A stretch of 64,000 bases of DNA from Limimaricola pyoseonensis (lineage in GTDB: Bacteria; Pseudomonadota; Alphaproteobacteria; Rhodobacterales; Rhodobacteraceae): the NCBI RefSeq assembly GCF_900102015.1, contig NZ_FNAT01000003.1, forward strand, positions 248,001 to 312,000. Reading direction: 5' to 3'. The position numbers and the translations under genes were made by a program. The notes beneath the pieces were generated by a model that worked only from the letters and a program-made list of their open reading frames with translations, was not told the DNA's origin and did no database searches. Shown here one piece after another: positions 37,323 to 46,292 of this stretch (its first letter is position 1; each line of letters starts with the position of its first letter).

Positions 37323-37898
37323 CTAGCCGATGTTGCGCGGGTCGATCCAGCCGAAATTGCCGTCTTCACGGCGATAGACGACGTTGATCCCGCTATGCTT
37401 CTCGTTTCGGAACACCAGCACCGGGGATTCCGCCAGCTCGAGTTGCATGACGGCTTCGCCGACCGAGAGCTCGGGAATTTTCGATTCCATCTCGGCGACG
37501 ATGATCGGGGCCAGGCTGTCCTGCTCGGTGTCTTCGCTATCTCCTGTAGGGGCGAGGATATAGGAACCTGCGGCGGAAAGTTCAACCGGGTTGGCGCGGC
37601 TCTTGTGATGGTCCTTCAACCGGCGCTTGTAGCGGCGCAACTGCTTGTCCATCTTCTCGCAGCAGGCCTCGAAGGCGGGGTAGATCTCGTTGGCCCGGCC
37701 GGTGGCCTGCGCCACGAGCCCGGTGGAGAGATGCACCACAGTTTCGCAGACATATTCGTGGCCCGAGCGCGAGAACACCACGTTCGCGTCGGTCGGCCGG
37801 CCGGCATACTTGCCGACCGTGTTGCCGAGTTCCGACTGCACATGGGTCTGCAGCGCCTCGCCGATCTCGATCTGCTTGCCGGTGATCTGGTAGCGCAT
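37323..37898 (-). CDS. hpf: Long-form hibernation promoting factor HPF/RaiA
   Basis: A 191-residue long-form HPF. Residues 1-105 form the S30AE domain that binds the 30S decoding site; residues about 135-191 form the dimerisation tail (PVLVFRNEKHSGINVVYRREDG) that joins two ribosomes into a 100S particle. Two ATGs are possible; AAGGAG ends right at the upstream one (37904) and lies six bases before ATG 37898, so I chose 37898 (MRYQITGK). A TTGACA box on this strand (complement of 38090-38095) may be its -35; I see no clear -10. Confidence 0.93.
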   Translation of the reverse strand: MRYQITGKQIEIGEALQTHVQSELGNTVGKYAGRPTDANVVFSRSGHEYVCETVVHLSTGLVAQATGRANEIYPAFEACCEKMDKQLRRYKRRLKDHHKSRANPVELSAAGSYILAPTGDSEDTEQDSLAPIIVAEMESKIPELSVGEAVMQLELAESPVLVFRNEKHSGINVVYRREDGNFGWIDPRNIG

Positions 37899-38111
37899 GG
37901 ACATCTCCTTGAAGGGGGGTCAGCGCAGCCGCGCGGGGGCGGCGGCGCATCCGGTCCGACTGAGGTTGGTGATGCGCGGCGCGCCCGTGCTGCAGGTGGC
38001 GATCCGGCGAGAGATCACCGGTCGGGGCTGCGGGGCGGGGCGGTCGGACTGCGTCATCGAGTCCCATCACGCCCGATCGGAGCGCGGCTTGTCAACGTCG
38101 CCGTGACCGGT

Positions 38112-38873
38112 TCAACCGATGCGAAAGCCCTGCCCGAGATAGACCCGGCGGACGTTCTCGTCGCGCACCACCTCCTCGGTGGTGCCCGACATCAGCACCC
38201 GTCCGTCATGCAGGATGTAGGCGCGGTCGACGATGCCCAGCGTCTCGCGCACGTTGTGATCGGTGATCAGGACGCCCAGGCCGCGGGTCTTGAGATCGGC
38301 CACCAGCGACCGGATGTCGCCCACGGCGATCGGGTCGACGCCGGCGAAGGGCTCGTCGAGCAGCACGTATTTCGGGTTGGCGGCCAGGCAGCGCGCGATC
38401 TCCACCCGCCGCCGCTCGCCGCCCGACAGCGCCAGCGCCGAGGCGCGGCGCAGATGGCCCACGGCGAACTCGGTCAGCAGCTCCTCGAGCCGCTCGCGGC
38501 GGGAGGTCGGGTCGGGCTCGCTCAGCTCGAGCACGGCGAGGATGTTGTCCTCGACCGAAAGCCCGCGGAAGATCGACATCTCCTGCGGCAGGTAGCCGAT
38601 GCCGAGCCGGGCGCGGCGATACATCGGCAGAAGCGTCGCGTCGCGCCCGTCGATCGTCACCTGCCCGCCCTCCGGCGTCACCAGACCGGCGATCGAGTAG
38701 AAGCAGGTGGTCTTGCCCGAACCGTTGGGGCCCAGGAGCGCAACCACCTCGCCGCGGTCGAGATGCAGCGACACGTCGCGGATCACCGGGCGCTTGCGGT
38801 AGGACTTGCGCAGGCCGGTGACGCGCAGGCCGCCATCGCCGGGCGCCAGCGCCAGGTCGGGTCCGCCGCTCAT
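38112..38873 (-). CDS. lptB: LPS export ABC transporter ATPase LptB
   Basis: A 253-residue ABC ATPase of the LptB2FG complex, which extracts LPS from the inner membrane. Walker A GPNGSGKT is at 48-55, the Q-loop glutamine at 97, LSGGE at 149-153 and Walker B YVLLDEP at 169-175 with the catalytic Glu. The family block GIGYLPQEMSIFRGL matches LptB. The ATG at 38873 overlaps the lptA stop. In many alpha- and gammaproteobacteria rpoN follows here; it does not in this window. Confidence 0.96.
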   Translation of the reverse strand: MSGGPDLALAPGDGGLRVTGLRKSYRKRPVIRDVSLHLDRGEVVALLGPNGSGKTTCFYSIAGLVTPEGGQVTIDGRDATLLPMYRRARLGIGYLPQEMSIFRGLSVEDNILAVLELSEPDPTSRRERLEELLTEFAVGHLRRASALALSGGERRRVEIARCLAANPKYVLLDEPFAGVDPIAVGDIRSLVADLKTRGLGVLITDHNVRETLGIVDRAYILHDGRVLMSGTTEEVVRDENVRRVYLGQGFRIG

Positions 38874-39358
38874 CGCGCCGACTGCCCCTGCGGCTCGAAC
38901 ACGGTACGCACGCCGCCCTCGAGCCGGGCGGTGCCGGCGTTGAGGTCGACCACCATACTCTGGGCCGAGAGCGCGGTGCCGGACTGGGTCAGCAGCACCT
39001 CCCCGGTCAGGGTCAGCATCCCGGAGGCGATGTCGTAGACGGCGGCGTTCGATTCGGCGGCCTCGGTCGGGGTCACGAAGGTGACGCCGCCCACGGCCTC
39101 GAGCCGGCTGATCTCGCCCGAGGCGTCGTCGTAGATCACCTCGACCGTGGCGGCGGCGATGCGCATCTCGCCCTGCACGATCAGCACCTCGCCCTCGAAG
39201 ACCGCGGCGCCCGAGGCCTGGTCGACCGAGAGGCTCTCGGCGGTGACCTCGACCGGCGCGTCGGGGTCGGCGTTCAGGCTGCCCAGCGACAGGCTGGTCT
39301 GGGCCGCGGCCTGCAGCGGCAGGAGCGCCAGCAGCGCGGGGGCAAGGGCTCGGATCAT
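38870..39358 (-). CDS. lptA: Periplasmic LPS transport protein LptA
   Basis: A 162-residue protein with a signal peptide (about 1-19, ending AAA-Q) and the OstA/LptA beta-jellyroll fold: VTAESLSVDQASGAAVFEGEV followed by repeated VxV strands. LptA bridges LptC and LptD and carries LPS across the periplasm. It overlaps lptB and lptC by 4 bases each, so lptC, lptA and lptB are translated in a coupled series. Confidence 0.9.
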   Translation of the reverse strand: MIRALAPALLALLPLQAAAQTSLSLGSLNADPDAPVEVTAESLSVDQASGAAVFEGEVLIVQGEMRIAAATVEVIYDDASGEISRLEAVGGVTFVTPTEAAESNAAVYDIASGMLTLTGEVLLTQSGTALSAQSMVVDLNAGTARLEGGVRTVFEPQGQSAR

Positions 39359-39966
39359 CGCGGCTCTCCTTCTTCGCCGGGGCGGTATAGCAGCCGCACC
39401 CCGTCCGAGAACAGCAAACGGCCCGCCCCTTCGGTTCCATCGGCCTCCATCCGCCCGGCCTCGAGCGCGCCGAAGGGGGCGCGGATCTCCAGCCGCTGCG
39501 TCGCGACGAGGCGGCCCTCGCCGAGATCGGCGGTCAGGCCGGCGGTCTCCATCTCGTAGCCGTCGGAGGTGACGAGCCGCACCAGCCCTTGCAGTTCCAG
39601 CCGCCGGGTGGTGGCGTCGATCTCGCCCGAGGGCGCCTGCATCTCGTAGCGCGGGCCGCCATCGGGCATCTCGATCTCGGCGCGCGGCGCCTCGACGGTG
39701 TAGCGCTCGGGCGTGTCGGGCTGCGGCGCGAGACGCGCGGCCTCGACCGCGACGGCGGCGCCGGAGGGGGTGGAGCCCGCGAATCGCGGCGCGCTGACGC
39801 GCTGCTCGCGCGCGATCTCCTCGATCTCGGCGAAGGGGATGCCGGTGACGCTCGAGGGCGAGCGGGCGATCAGGAACAGGGTCGAGAGCAGCACCAGCCC
39901 GACCAGCGGCAAGAGCACCTTGGCGAGCCCGACGAAGCGCGAATAGGCGTTGTCGCGGGCGTGCAT
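39355..39966 (-). CDS. lptC: LPS export periplasmic protein LptC
   Basis: A 203-residue protein with one N-terminal membrane anchor (about residues 16-34, VLLPLVGLVLLSTLFLIA) and an LptC beta-jellyroll. The strands show the alternating pattern GPRYEMQAPSGEID and LFSDGVRLLY. LptC sits on LptB2FG and passes LPS to LptA. Sequence identity among LptC proteins is low, so the call leans partly on gene order (kdsD-lptC-lptA-lptB). Confidence 0.88.
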   Translation of the reverse strand: MHARDNAYSRFVGLAKVLLPLVGLVLLSTLFLIARSPSSVTGIPFAEIEEIAREQRVSAPRFAGSTPSGAAVAVEAARLAPQPDTPERYTVEAPRAEIEMPDGGPRYEMQAPSGEIDATTRRLELQGLVRLVTSDGYEMETAGLTADLGEGRLVATQRLEIRAPFGALEAGRMEADGTEGAGRLLFSDGVRLLYRPGEEGEPR

Positions 39967-39968
39967 GG

Positions 39969-40955
39969 TCAGGCCACGCCGGCGCGCAGGCAGTCGTGGA
40001 TGTGCAGGATGCCGAGCGGGCGGCGGTCGGGGTCGTCCTCGTCGACCACGAAGAGGCAGGTGATCTTGCGCGCGTTCATCTGCGCCAGCGCCTCGGCGGC
40101 CAGCGCGTCGGGGCGGATGCTGCGCGGCGCGGCGGTCATCACCTCGCCGGCGGTGTGGTCGAGAAGCCCCGCCATGTGCCGCCGCAGGTCGCCATCGGTG
40201 ACGATGCCCGCGAGCCCGCCCCTGGCGTCGGTGACACCGACCACGCCGAAGCCCGCGCCGGTGATCGCCAGGAGCGCCTCCGGCATCGGCGTGTCGAGCG
40301 CGACCAGCGGCAGCTCGCGGGGCCCATGCATCAGGTCGCGCACCCGCGCCAGCCGCGCGCCGAGCTTGCCACCGGGGTGGAAGGCGCGGAAATCGGCGGC
40401 GGTGAAGCCGCGCCGGCGCATCAGCGCGATGGCGATCGCGTCGCCCAGCGCCAGCGTCATGGTGGTCGAAGTGGTGGGCACCACGCCGATGCCGCAGGCC
40501 TCGGGCTGCGCCGGCAGCACGATGGCGATGTCGGACTGCGTCAGCAGCGTGCTCTCGGCCCGCGCCGCGACGCCGACCAGCACGATGCCGAATCGCCGCG
40601 TATGCGCGACGAGGTCGGCCAGCTCGGGCGTTTCGCCCGAGTTCGACAGCACCAGCACCACGTCGCCCTTGGCGATCATGCCGAGATCGCCGTGGCTGGC
40701 CTCGGCGGGGTGCACGAAGGAGGCCGGCGTGCCGGTCGAGGCGAGTGTGGCGGCGATCTTGCGGGCGATGTGGCCGGACTTGCCCATGCCCGAGACGATC
40801 ACCCGGCCCGGCGCGGCGCGGATCGCCTCGACCGCGGCGGTGAAGCCGCCGTCGAGCCCGCGCGCCAGCGCCGCGAGGCCCGCGGCCTCGTCGGCGATCA
40901 CCTGCCGCGCCACCGCGAGATCGTCGGGACCGGGTTCGGGGGCGGGCTTCTGCAT
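39969..40955 (-). CDS. kdsD: Arabinose-5-phosphate isomerase (KdsD/KpsF family)
   Basis: A 328-residue protein with an N-terminal SIS sugar-isomerase domain (about 35-170; VIVSGMGKSGHIARKIAATLASTGTPA and VLVLSNSGETPEL) and two CBS domains (about 205-325). It interconverts ribulose-5-phosphate and arabinose-5-phosphate, the first step to Kdo. It starts one base after nrnC and ends two bases before lptC, so it is part of the same minus-strand operon. Its product pathway feeds kdsB, encoded 11 kb away. Confidence 0.93.
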   Translation of the reverse strand: MQKPAPEPGPDDLAVARQVIADEAAGLAALARGLDGGFTAAVEAIRAAPGRVIVSGMGKSGHIARKIAATLASTGTPASFVHPAEASHGDLGMIAKGDVVLVLSNSGETPELADLVAHTRRFGIVLVGVAARAESTLLTQSDIAIVLPAQPEACGIGVVPTTSTTMTLALGDAIAIALMRRRGFTAADFRAFHPGGKLGARLARVRDLMHGPRELPLVALDTPMPEALLAITGAGFGVVGVTDARGGLAGIVTDGDLRRHMAGLLDHTAGEVMTAAPRSIRPDALAAEALAQMNARKITCLFVVDEDDPDRRPLGILHIHDCLRAGVA

Positions 40956-40956
40956 G

Positions 40957-41568
40957 TCAGTGCGAAAAGATGTCGGTCTCGCTCCAGCCGGCGAGGTCGA
41001 GTTCGGCGCGCACCGGCAGGAAGTCGAAGCAGCGCTGCGCCAGGTCGGCGCGGCCCTCGCGCGCCAGCATCGCGTCGAGCGCGTCGCGCAGGCGGTGCAG
41101 GTGCAGCACGTCCGAGGCGGCGTAGTCGAGTTGGGCGTTCGACAGCTCCTTCGCGCCCCAGTCGGATTGCTGCTGCTGCTTGGAGATGTCGGTGCCGACC
41201 AGTTCCTGCAAAAGCACCTTGAGCCCGTGCCGATCGGTGAAGGTGCGCACCAGCTTCGAGGCGATCTTGGTGCAGTAGACCGGCGCGGCGGTGGCGCCGA
41301 AGGCGTGGCGCATCGCGGCGATGTCGAAGCGGCCGAAATGGAAGAGCTTGAGCACCTCCGGATCCTCGAGCAGCCGCACGAGGTTCGGGGCCTCGGTCTG
41401 GCCGGGCGCGACCTGGATCATGTGGCAATGGCCATCGCCGGAGGACATCTGCACCAGGCACAGCCGGTCGCGCAGCGGGTTGAGGCCCATGGTCTCGCAG
41501 TCGATCGCCACGACGGGGCCGAGCTCGAGATCGTCCGGAAGGTCACGCTGGTACAGGTGATTGGCCAT
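40957..41568 (-). CDS. nrnC: Nano-RNase NrnC (DEDDy 3'-5' exoribonuclease)
   Basis: A 203-residue DEDDy exonuclease. The catalytic residues are D23 and E25 (IDCETMGL), D82 (FHFGRFD) and Y149 with D153 (DYAASDVLHLHR). It lacks the HRDC domains of true RNase D, and it closely resembles the Bartonella NrnC sequence as I recall it, down to ISKQQQ and the C-terminal LDLAGWSETDIF. NrnC destroys very short RNAs, mainly dinucleotides, and replaces Orn in alphaproteobacteria. Many pipelines would call this RNase D; NrnC is the better name. Confidence 0.88.
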   Translation of the reverse strand: MANHLYQRDLPDDLELGPVVAIDCETMGLNPLRDRLCLVQMSSGDGHCHMIQVAPGQTEAPNLVRLLEDPEVLKLFHFGRFDIAAMRHAFGATAAPVYCTKIASKLVRTFTDRHGLKVLLQELVGTDISKQQQQSDWGAKELSNAQLDYAASDVLHLHRLRDALDAMLAREGRADLAQRCFDFLPVRAELDLAGWSETDIFSH

Positions 41569-41600
41569 CGGATCCCTCGTCTTTCGATATCGGGGAGGGA

Positions 41601-41687
<87 letters not shown>

Positions 41688-41703
41688 AGGTCGTGTGAGG
41701 GGC

Positions 41704-41732
41704 GATCTACGGAAAGGCGCGGGGGGTGTCAA
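41704..41732 (-). promoter_or_regulatory. Sigma-70 promoter of tRNA-Leu
   Basis: On the minus strand TTGACA (complement of 41727-41732), spacer exactly 17, TAGATC (complement of 41704-41709). Transcription would start about 10 bases before the tRNA 5' end. A perfect -35 and ideal spacing suit a stable RNA gene, and the transcript may continue into nrnC-kdsD-lptCAB. Confidence 0.75.
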
Positions 41733-42063
41733 CGGCCAATCTTTCACAAAATCCGCGCGACGCGACGGAAGGCGGCGCGGGCGGCCCGCCGGGGCCTCGA
41801 GGGTCCGGGCCGGGATGCAGCGACCCTCGCGCGGGTGCGCGCGGGCCGGGCGCGCATGGGTATATGTGTGGTGCGCGCGCGCAGGCGGCAGGCAGGTGGC
41901 GGGGCAGGGCGCTGCAAGGGCGGGCGGCGGGATGGCCGCGCCGGGCCGCCGCGCGGTCGCGGTCGGGGCACGGCCCGATGCGCGGCCCGATCGCGACTTG
42001 TCCGCATGGCGCGCGGCGGGTAAACCGCGAGGCGAGAATTCACCCATATGCAGGACGGGGCCG
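41733..42063. other. Intergenic stretch, no gene seen
   Basis: Between the tRNA promoter and the NDUFA9-like gene lie about 330 very GC-rich bases. They contain alternating CG/GT runs (for example GTGCGCGCGCGC near 41872) and a TATATG near 41861 that might be a -10 box, but no matching -35 stood out. No open frame there has a credible ribosome binding site. I see nothing else. Confidence 0.5.
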
Positions 42064-43047
42064 ATGACCGGACTTGTGACCATCTACGGCGGATCGGGCT
42101 TTCTCGGGCGCTACATCGCCCGGCGGCTGGCCTATGAGGGCTGGCGGATCCGCGTGGCGGTGCGCAACCCCGACGAGGCGCTGTTCGTACGCACCTATGG
42201 CGTGGTCGGCCAGGTCGAGCCGGTGCAGTGCAACATCCGCGACGAAGACAGCGTGCGGCGGGTGATGGAGGGCGCCGACGCGGTGGTGAACTGCGTGGGC
42301 ATCCTGGCCGAGAAGGGCAAGAATCGCTTCGGCGCGGTGCAGGCCGAGGGCGCCGCGCGGGTCGCGCGGCTGGCTTCGGAGCTGGGCGTGAAGCGGCTGG
42401 TGCAGATCTCCGCGATCGGCGCCGATGCCGGCAGCGACAGCGCCTATGCCCGCAGCAAGGCCGAGGGCGAGGCCGCGGTGCAGCGGCATTTCCCGCAGGC
42501 GGTGATCCTGCGCCCCTCGATCCTGTTCGGTGCCGAGGACGGCTTCTTCAACCGCTTCGCCGGCATGGCGCAGTTCTCGCCGGTGCTGCCGGTGGTGGGC
42601 GCCAAGACCCGGTTCCAGCCGGTCTTCGTCGACGACGTCGCCACCGCCGCGCAGATGGCGGTCGAGGGTCGCGCCAAGCCCGGCATCTACGAGCTGGGCG
42701 GGCCGGACGTGAACAGCTTCCGCGAGCTGATGACCTACATGCTGGGGGAGATCCGCCGGCGGCGGCTGGTCCTGGCGCTGCCCTTCTGGGTCGGCAACCT
42801 GATGGGGCTGGCCGGCGGCGCGGTGCAGACGCTGACGCTCGGCCTCGTGCGGGCGCCGATCACCCGCGACCAGGTCGCCAACCTGCGGCGCGACAACGTG
42901 GTGAGCCCCGAGGCGATGAGCTTCGCCGATCTCGGCATCACGCCGACCTCGCTCGAGGCGGTGCTGCCGGAATACCTGTGGCGGTTCCGCCCCTCGGGGC
43001 AGTACGCCGCGATCAAGGAATCGGCGCGCAACCTGCGCAAATCCTGA
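42064..43047 (+). CDS. NAD(P)-binding protein of the complex I NDUFA9 family
   Basis: A 327-residue atypical short-chain dehydrogenase. The Rossmann nucleotide loop is GGSGFLG at residues 9-15; [15 protein letters not shown] follows near residue 75 and [14 protein letters not shown] near 125-138 supplies the Tyr-Lys region. This pattern matches bacterial homologues of the complex I accessory subunit NDUFA9, common in alphaproteobacteria; whether it binds complex I here is unknown. The ATG at 42064 gives the normal N-terminus; longer frames overlap the minus-strand lpt genes. uppP starts 20 bases later. Confidence 0.88.
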   Translation: MTGLVTIYGGSGFLGRYIARRLAYEGWRIRVAVRNPDEALFVRTYGVVGQVEPVQCNIRDEDSVRRVMEGADAVVNCVGILAEKGKNRFGAVQAEGAARVARLASELGVKRLVQISAIGADAGSDSAYARSKAEGEAAVQRHFPQAVILRPSILFGAEDGFFNRFAGMAQFSPVLPVVGAKTRFQPVFVDDVATAAQMAVEGRAKPGIYELGGPDVNSFRELMTYMLGEIRRRRLVLALPFWVGNLMGLAGGAVQTLTLGLVRAPITRDQVANLRRDNVVSPEAMSFADLGITPTSLEAVLPEYLWRFRPSGQYAAIKESARNLRKS

Positions 43048-43066
43048 CCGCGAAGGATCGGATCCG

Positions 43067-43873
43067 ATGACCGGAGAGACGATTCTCCTGCCGCTCCTGC
43101 TCGGCCTCCTGGAGGGGCTGACGGAGTTCATCCCGGTCTCCTCGACCGGCCACCTGCTGCTGGCGGGGCATTTCCTGGGCTTCGAGAGCGCCGGCAAGAC
43201 CTTCGAGGTGGTGATCCAGCTCGGCGCGGTGCTGGCGATCCTGACGATCTACGCGCAGCAGCTTCTCGGCGTGCTGCGCGCGGCGCCGCACGACCCGGCG
43301 GCGCGGCGATTCGTGGCGGCGGTGCTGATCGCCTTCCTGCCGGCGGCGGTGATCGGCGTGCTGGCGCATGGCATCATCAAGACGGTGCTGTTCGAGACTC
43401 CGGCGCTGATCGCGGTGATGCTGGTGCTGGGCGGCATCGTGCTGCTCTTCGTCGACCGCATGGCGCCGGCGCCGCGGCACGAGGAGGCGATGCGGCTGCC
43501 GGTGCGCACCGCCTTCAAGATCGGCTGCGTACAGGTGCTGGCGATGGTGCCGGGCGTGTCGCGCTCGGGTGCGACGATCACCGGGGCGCTGCTGATGGGC
43601 GTGGGCAAGCGCGCGGCGGCGGAGTTCTCCTTCTTCCTGTCGATGCCGACTATGGCCGGGGCGGTGGCCTACGACCTCTACAAGAACCGCGACGCGCTGG
43701 ATCTCGGCGCGATGGGCGAGATCGCGATCGGCTTCGCCATGGCCTTCGTCAGCGCCGTGGCGGTGGTGAAGTGGCTTCTGGGCTACGTGTCGCGGCATGG
43801 CTACGCGCTGTTCGGCTGGTGGCGAATCATCGTCGGCGGCGCGACGCTGGTGGCGCTGACGCTGGCCGGCTGA
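43067..43873 (+). CDS. uppP: Undecaprenyl-diphosphatase UppP (BacA)
   Basis: A 268-residue polytopic membrane enzyme that removes phosphate from undecaprenyl diphosphate to recycle the lipid carrier for peptidoglycan and surface polymers. The active-site segments are [15 protein letters not shown] (residues 15-29, with E16 and E20) and [11 protein letters not shown] near residues 160-170, with the catalytic Arg. Over-expression gives bacitracin resistance in other bacteria. It follows the NDUFA9-like gene by 20 bases. Confidence 0.95.
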   Translation: MTGETILLPLLLGLLEGLTEFIPVSSTGHLLLAGHFLGFESAGKTFEVVIQLGAVLAILTIYAQQLLGVLRAAPHDPAARRFVAAVLIAFLPAAVIGVLAHGIIKTVLFETPALIAVMLVLGGIVLLFVDRMAPAPRHEEAMRLPVRTAFKIGCVQVLAMVPGVSRSGATITGALLMGVGKRAAAEFSFFLSMPTMAGAVAYDLYKNRDALDLGAMGEIAIGFAMAFVSAVAVVKWLLGYVSRHGYALFGWWRIIVGGATLVALTLAG

Positions 43874-43956
43874 GGGCATGAGTAAGCTTTGGTGACCTAT
43901 TTTTTGGTCCGGATATCGATAAAGGGCGCCGCCGGTCGCGAATAACCGGCATATAG

Positions 43957-43971
43957 GTCAGCCATGCTGAC
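43957..43971. repeat. Inverted repeat before gltD
   Basis: GTCAGC-CAT-GCTGAC, a perfect 6-bp inverted repeat with a 3-base centre, lies about 60 bases before the gltD start. It could be an operator or a small leader hairpin. I found no promoter match good enough to place it. Confidence 0.4.
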
Positions 43972-44031
43972 TTTTCATCGCGCCACGCTGCGTCTATCAC
44001 CCTCGCGAGCCCAGCCAGAGGGAGAGCAGCC

Positions 44032-45471
44032 ATGGCCGACACGAAGATGCTGAAATTCGTCTCCGTCCCGCGCGACATGCCGGAGAAGCGCCTGGCCGCC
44101 GCCCGGCGCGAGGACTTCCACGAGATCTACGCCGAGTTCGCCCGCGACAAGGCGGCCGAGCAGTCCGGGCGCTGCAGCCAGTGCGGCGTGCCCTATTGCC
44201 AGACGCATTGCCCGCTGCACAACAACATCCCCGACTGGCTGCGCCTGACCGCCCAGGGCCGCCTGCAGGAAGCCTACGAGATCAGCCAGGCCACCAACAC
44301 CTTCCCCGAGATCTGCGGCCGCATCTGCCCGCAGGACCGTCTGTGCGAAGGCAACTGCGTGATCGAGCAGTCGGGCCACGGCACCGTCACCATCGGCTCG
44401 GTCGAGAAATACATCACCGACACCGCCTGGGAGGAGGGCTGGGTCCAGCCGATCCGCCCGGCCGCCGAGCGCGCCGAGAGCGTCGGCATCATCGGCGCCG
44501 GCCCCGGCGGTCTGGCGGCCGCCGACTACCTGCGCCGCGCCGGCGTGCAGGTCACCGTCTACGACCGCTACGACCGCGTCGGCGGGCTGATGACCTACGG
44601 CATCCCGGGCTTCAAGCTCGAGAAGGACGTGGTCGAGCGCCGCACCCGGCAGTTCGAGGAGTCGGGCGTCGAGTTCGTGCTGAACTGCAAGGTCGGCGAG
44701 GACATCTCCTTCGACGCGATCCGCGGCAAGCACGACGCGGTGCTGATCGCCACCGGCGTCTACAAGTCGCGCGACCTGCCCGACAGCGCCCATGACGGCG
44801 TGGTGCGCGCCATCGACTACCTGACCGCCTCGAACCGCAAGAACTTCGGCGACGAGGTGCCGGAATATGACAGCGGCGAGCTGAACGCCAAGGGCAAGAA
44901 GGTCGTGGTGATCGGCGGCGGCGACACCGCGATGGACTGCGTGCGCACCGCGATCCGCCAGGGCGCCGAGAGCGTGAAGTGCCTCTACCGCCGCGACCGG
45001 GCCAACATGCCGGGCTCGCAGCGCGAGGTCGCCAATGCCGAGGAGGAGGGCGTCGAGCTGGTCTGGCTCTCGGCCCCGAAGGGCTTCGAGTGCGACGCGA
45101 ACGGCGTCACCGGCGTGCATGTCCACAAGATGCGGCTCGGCACGCCGGACGCGACGGGCCGCCGCATGCCCGAGAAGATCGAGGGCGCGGACTATCTCGA
45201 GGAGGCCGATCTCGTCGTGAAGGCGCTGGGCTTCGAGCCCGAGGACCTGCCGCAGCTGTGGGGCGTCGAGGGGCTTGAAGTGACCCGCTGGGGCACGGTG
45301 CGGGCCGAGTTCGGCACCGGCGCCACCTCGCTCGACGGGGTCTTCGCGGTGGGCGACATTGTGCGCGGTGCCTCGCTGGTGGTCTGGGCGATCCGCGACG
45401 GGCGCGACAGCGCCGAGGCGATCGTGCAGTATCTCGACCAGAGCCTCGCCGCCGGCGTCGCCGCCGAATAG
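44032..45471 (+). CDS. gltD: Glutamate synthase [NADPH] small subunit
   Basis: A 479-residue GltD. It has two N-terminal cysteine clusters for the 4Fe-4S centres (C48, C51, C56, C60 and C95, C99, C105, C109), an FAD-binding loop IIGAGPGG at 153-160 and an NADPH-binding GGGDTAMD segment near 305. GltD passes electrons from NADPH to the large subunit. A good AGAGGGAGAG precedes the ATG. In this cluster gltD comes before gltB with one small gene between them. Confidence 0.96.
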   Translation: MADTKMLKFVSVPRDMPEKRLAAARREDFHEIYAEFARDKAAEQSGRCSQCGVPYCQTHCPLHNNIPDWLRLTAQGRLQEAYEISQATNTFPEICGRICPQDRLCEGNCVIEQSGHGTVTIGSVEKYITDTAWEEGWVQPIRPAAERAESVGIIGAGPGGLAAADYLRRAGVQVTVYDRYDRVGGLMTYGIPGFKLEKDVVERRTRQFEESGVEFVLNCKVGEDISFDAIRGKHDAVLIATGVYKSRDLPDSAHDGVVRAIDYLTASNRKNFGDEVPEYDSGELNAKGKKVVVIGGGDTAMDCVRTAIRQGAESVKCLYRRDRANMPGSQREVANAEEEGVELVWLSAPKGFECDANGVTGVHVHKMRLGTPDATGRRMPEKIEGADYLEEADLVVKALGFEPEDLPQLWGVEGLEVTRWGTVRAEFGTGATSLDGVFAVGDIVRGASLVVWAIRDGRDSAEAIVQYLDQSLAAGVAAE

Positions 45472-45569
45472 GGCCGCCGCGACCGGGACGCGACCGGTCG
45501 GCGCTGGCCGCCGGTCGCCCCGCGGCGCCCCGTGAACGTCAGGACCGCTGACCCATACCGGAGACAGCC

Positions 45570-46292
45570 ATGAAGACGCCCATCGCCCTTCTTCTCGCCA
45601 CGATCCCGGGCCTTGCCGCCGCGCAGTCGCCCGGCACCGTGCCGATGCCAGAGGGCTGCACCGCCTACATGACCGTGCAGACCGCCGGCTGCACCGTGTC
45701 GCACCATTTCACCTGCGAGGCCGACCCCGAGGGCTGGCAGCGCCGGGTCGATCTCGACGAGGAGGGCGTCGCCTATGTCGGCGCCATCGATTCCGAGACC
45801 CAGTGGGTCGAGAGCAGCTACCCGCGCGCCGGCCGCGCCGAGCGGCTCGCCCCCGCGCCGGCCGACCCGGCCTCCTTCAGCGAGCTGGTGGAGAACGGCG
45901 CCGACAGCTTCGATTTCACCACCCGCTCGGAGCAGACCGGCGAGACCCGCTACATCGGCGGCGACAGCCTGACCGGCGAGACCGTCACCATCGACGGCGT
46001 CGAGCTCGACCGCACCGAGTATCGGATCCGCGCCATCGGCCCCGACGGCGAGGAGCTGTGGCGCAGCGCCGGCCACGAGTTCATCAGCCGCGAGCACCGG
46101 CTGTTCCTGTCCGGCACCAGCACCGTCACCGGCCCGGAGGGCAGCTTCGAGTCGGACGACACGCCGGTCGAATTCATCTTTCCGGACGAGCAGGGCTTCC
46201 TGTCGTCCCACCCGAAACACGGCTGCGGCGCGACCATGTCGTCGCTCGTCCCCGGCCAGATCGCGAAGGAGTTCTCCCATGACCAGCTTTGA
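45570..46292 (+). CDS. Exported protein of unknown function between gltD and gltB
   Basis: A 240-residue protein with a clean signal peptide (about 1-18, ending AAA-Q). The mature protein is acidic and has cysteines at EGCTAY, AGCTV, FTCEA and HGCGA, consistent with periplasmic disulfides. I recognise no domain. It overlaps the first 14 bases of gltB, so its translation is physically linked to glutamate synthase even though its product is predicted to leave the cytoplasm. I recall a similar arrangement in other Rhodobacterales, but its role is not known to me. Confidence 0.8.
   Translation: MKTPIALLLATIPGLAAAQSPGTVPMPEGCTAYMTVQTAGCTVSHHFTCEADPEGWQRRVDLDEEGVAYVGAIDSETQWVESSYPRAGRAERLAPAPADPASFSELVENGADSFDFTTRSEQTGETRYIGGDSLTGETVTIDGVELDRTEYRIRAIGPDGEELWRSAGHEFISREHRLFLSGTSTVTGPEGSFESDDTPVEFIFPDEQGFLSSHPKHGCGATMSSLVPGQIAKEFSHDQL

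Noticed and set aside
41733-42063. GC/GT alternating tracts as an origin or a structured RNA
   Set aside because: No DnaA boxes, AT-rich unwinding region or conserved helix order seen; it looks like ordinary GC-rich intergenic DNA.
42064-43047. The NDUFA9-like gene as a complex I operon member
   Set aside because: No nuo genes are present in the window; the name reflects family similarity only.
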